Source: Doris montereyensis
Taxonomy: Eukaryota; Mollusca; Gastropoda; Nudibranchia; Dorididae
Direction: 5' to 3'
Assembly: GCA_037039925.1 (NCBI GenBank)
Contig: JAXRKP010000798.1
Location: 102,001 to 166,000, forward strand
DNA: 64,000 bases
Below are positions 63,361-64,000 of the stretch, in pieces (the first letter of the stretch is position 1; each line of letters opens with the position of its first letter). The notes below the pieces were generated by a model. It saw nothing but the letters and a program-made list of their open reading frames with translations. It was not told the origin of the DNA and did no database searches. A program made the position numbers and the translations under genes.

Positions 63361-64000
63361 GTGATTAAGTAATTTGTAGACAATTTTGAAGCTGATAGAT
63401 CTGCTGGGTGAAGAAAGAGTAAAAAGGGATTACGTCAAGTGAATTTGATTGTTTCTTCAAGTATGCAGGAATTATATTTAAGCATTTCATTACTGTAGGC
63501 TGAATTGATAAATAATTATGATAATTCTGAGAAATGATCAACCTGTAATTTTAAAAGATATGTGTTTTCTTAGCTTTCCATTGCAGATGGAGGCATTTAC
63601 ACATGAACTCATAAGCGCACTCAGGGAGTGAATGTGTTAGAAAGATATGTTTTAAATTTAAAAATCCTGCATTGATAAGGCACAAAAAGTTTATTTGACA
63701 GATTGTTATGGTACGGTATTAAATTGAATTAAAGATATCTGAAGACAACATTTTATGTTAGTCATTGCCTGCAAGTCAATAATTTGATCCGTCTCTAAGC
63801 CATGCAACATTATTATGGATGCATTCGTCACTTAGATTACAAGATAACATTTTAGTTAGAATGAGGATATATTGAATCATAGCTTATAGTTTTGAAGATC
63901 ACACAAGATTCTTTGAAATATGCACAAGGCTTATCTACAAGATTATAGATTGGAATTGTTTCTATTGGATAGAAATATTCAAACTAATTTGATGGTTTTC
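63361..64000 (+). other. RTF2 intron 5, running off the window
   Basis: The next RTF2 exon (rest of the RING-like domain and the C-terminal region) is not within this sequence. No other feature was seen. Confidence 0.6.

Overview
The window is animal nuclear DNA: AT-rich, intron-split genes and dense, mostly decayed transposons. The tRNA-headed SINEs, the LINE remnants and the protein sequences suggest a lophotrochozoan, most likely a mollusc and perhaps a gastropod. That placement is inference. No CRISPR array, rRNA gene or free-standing tRNA gene was seen.

Four host genes can be rebuilt exon by exon. They are TLCD4/TMEM56 (minus, 9123-19065), ALG14 (plus, 26388-31850), ATRAID/APR3 (minus, 42456-56316) and the 5' part of RTF2 (plus, 57822-63360, running off the right edge). 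TLCD4 and ALG14 are head to head, as I recall their human orthologues are on 1p21.3. ATRAID and RTF2 form a second head-to-head pair with 1.5 kb between start codons. ALG14 and ATRAID converge across about 10 kb that holds only transposon remains. The genes do not form one pathway: ALG14 acts in N-glycan precursor synthesis at the ER, TLCD4 is a multi-pass TLC-domain protein, ATRAID is a single-pass protein with an EGF-like domain, and RTF2 acts at replication forks.

Each of the four genes has at least one place where the conserved reading frame needs exactly one extra base (five places in all). This looks like a pattern of single-base deletions in the assembly rather than four pseudogenes.

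Introns and intergenic DNA hold: (i) two damaged copies and one 3' fragment of a LINE family whose 5' end carries a 69-bp tandem repeat; (ii) a 2-kb DNA transposon inserted in one of those arrays; (iii) four TTAA-flanked MITE-like elements plus a piggyBac remnant with a transposase N-terminus; (iv) a Tigger/pogo element and TA-flanked MITEs; (v) hAT-like remnants; (vi) a gypsy-like gag fragment; (vii) several SINE families; (viii) an 0.8-kb microsatellite cluster between TLCD4 and ALG14; and (ix) local clusters of AGATCT/TCTAGA palindromes.
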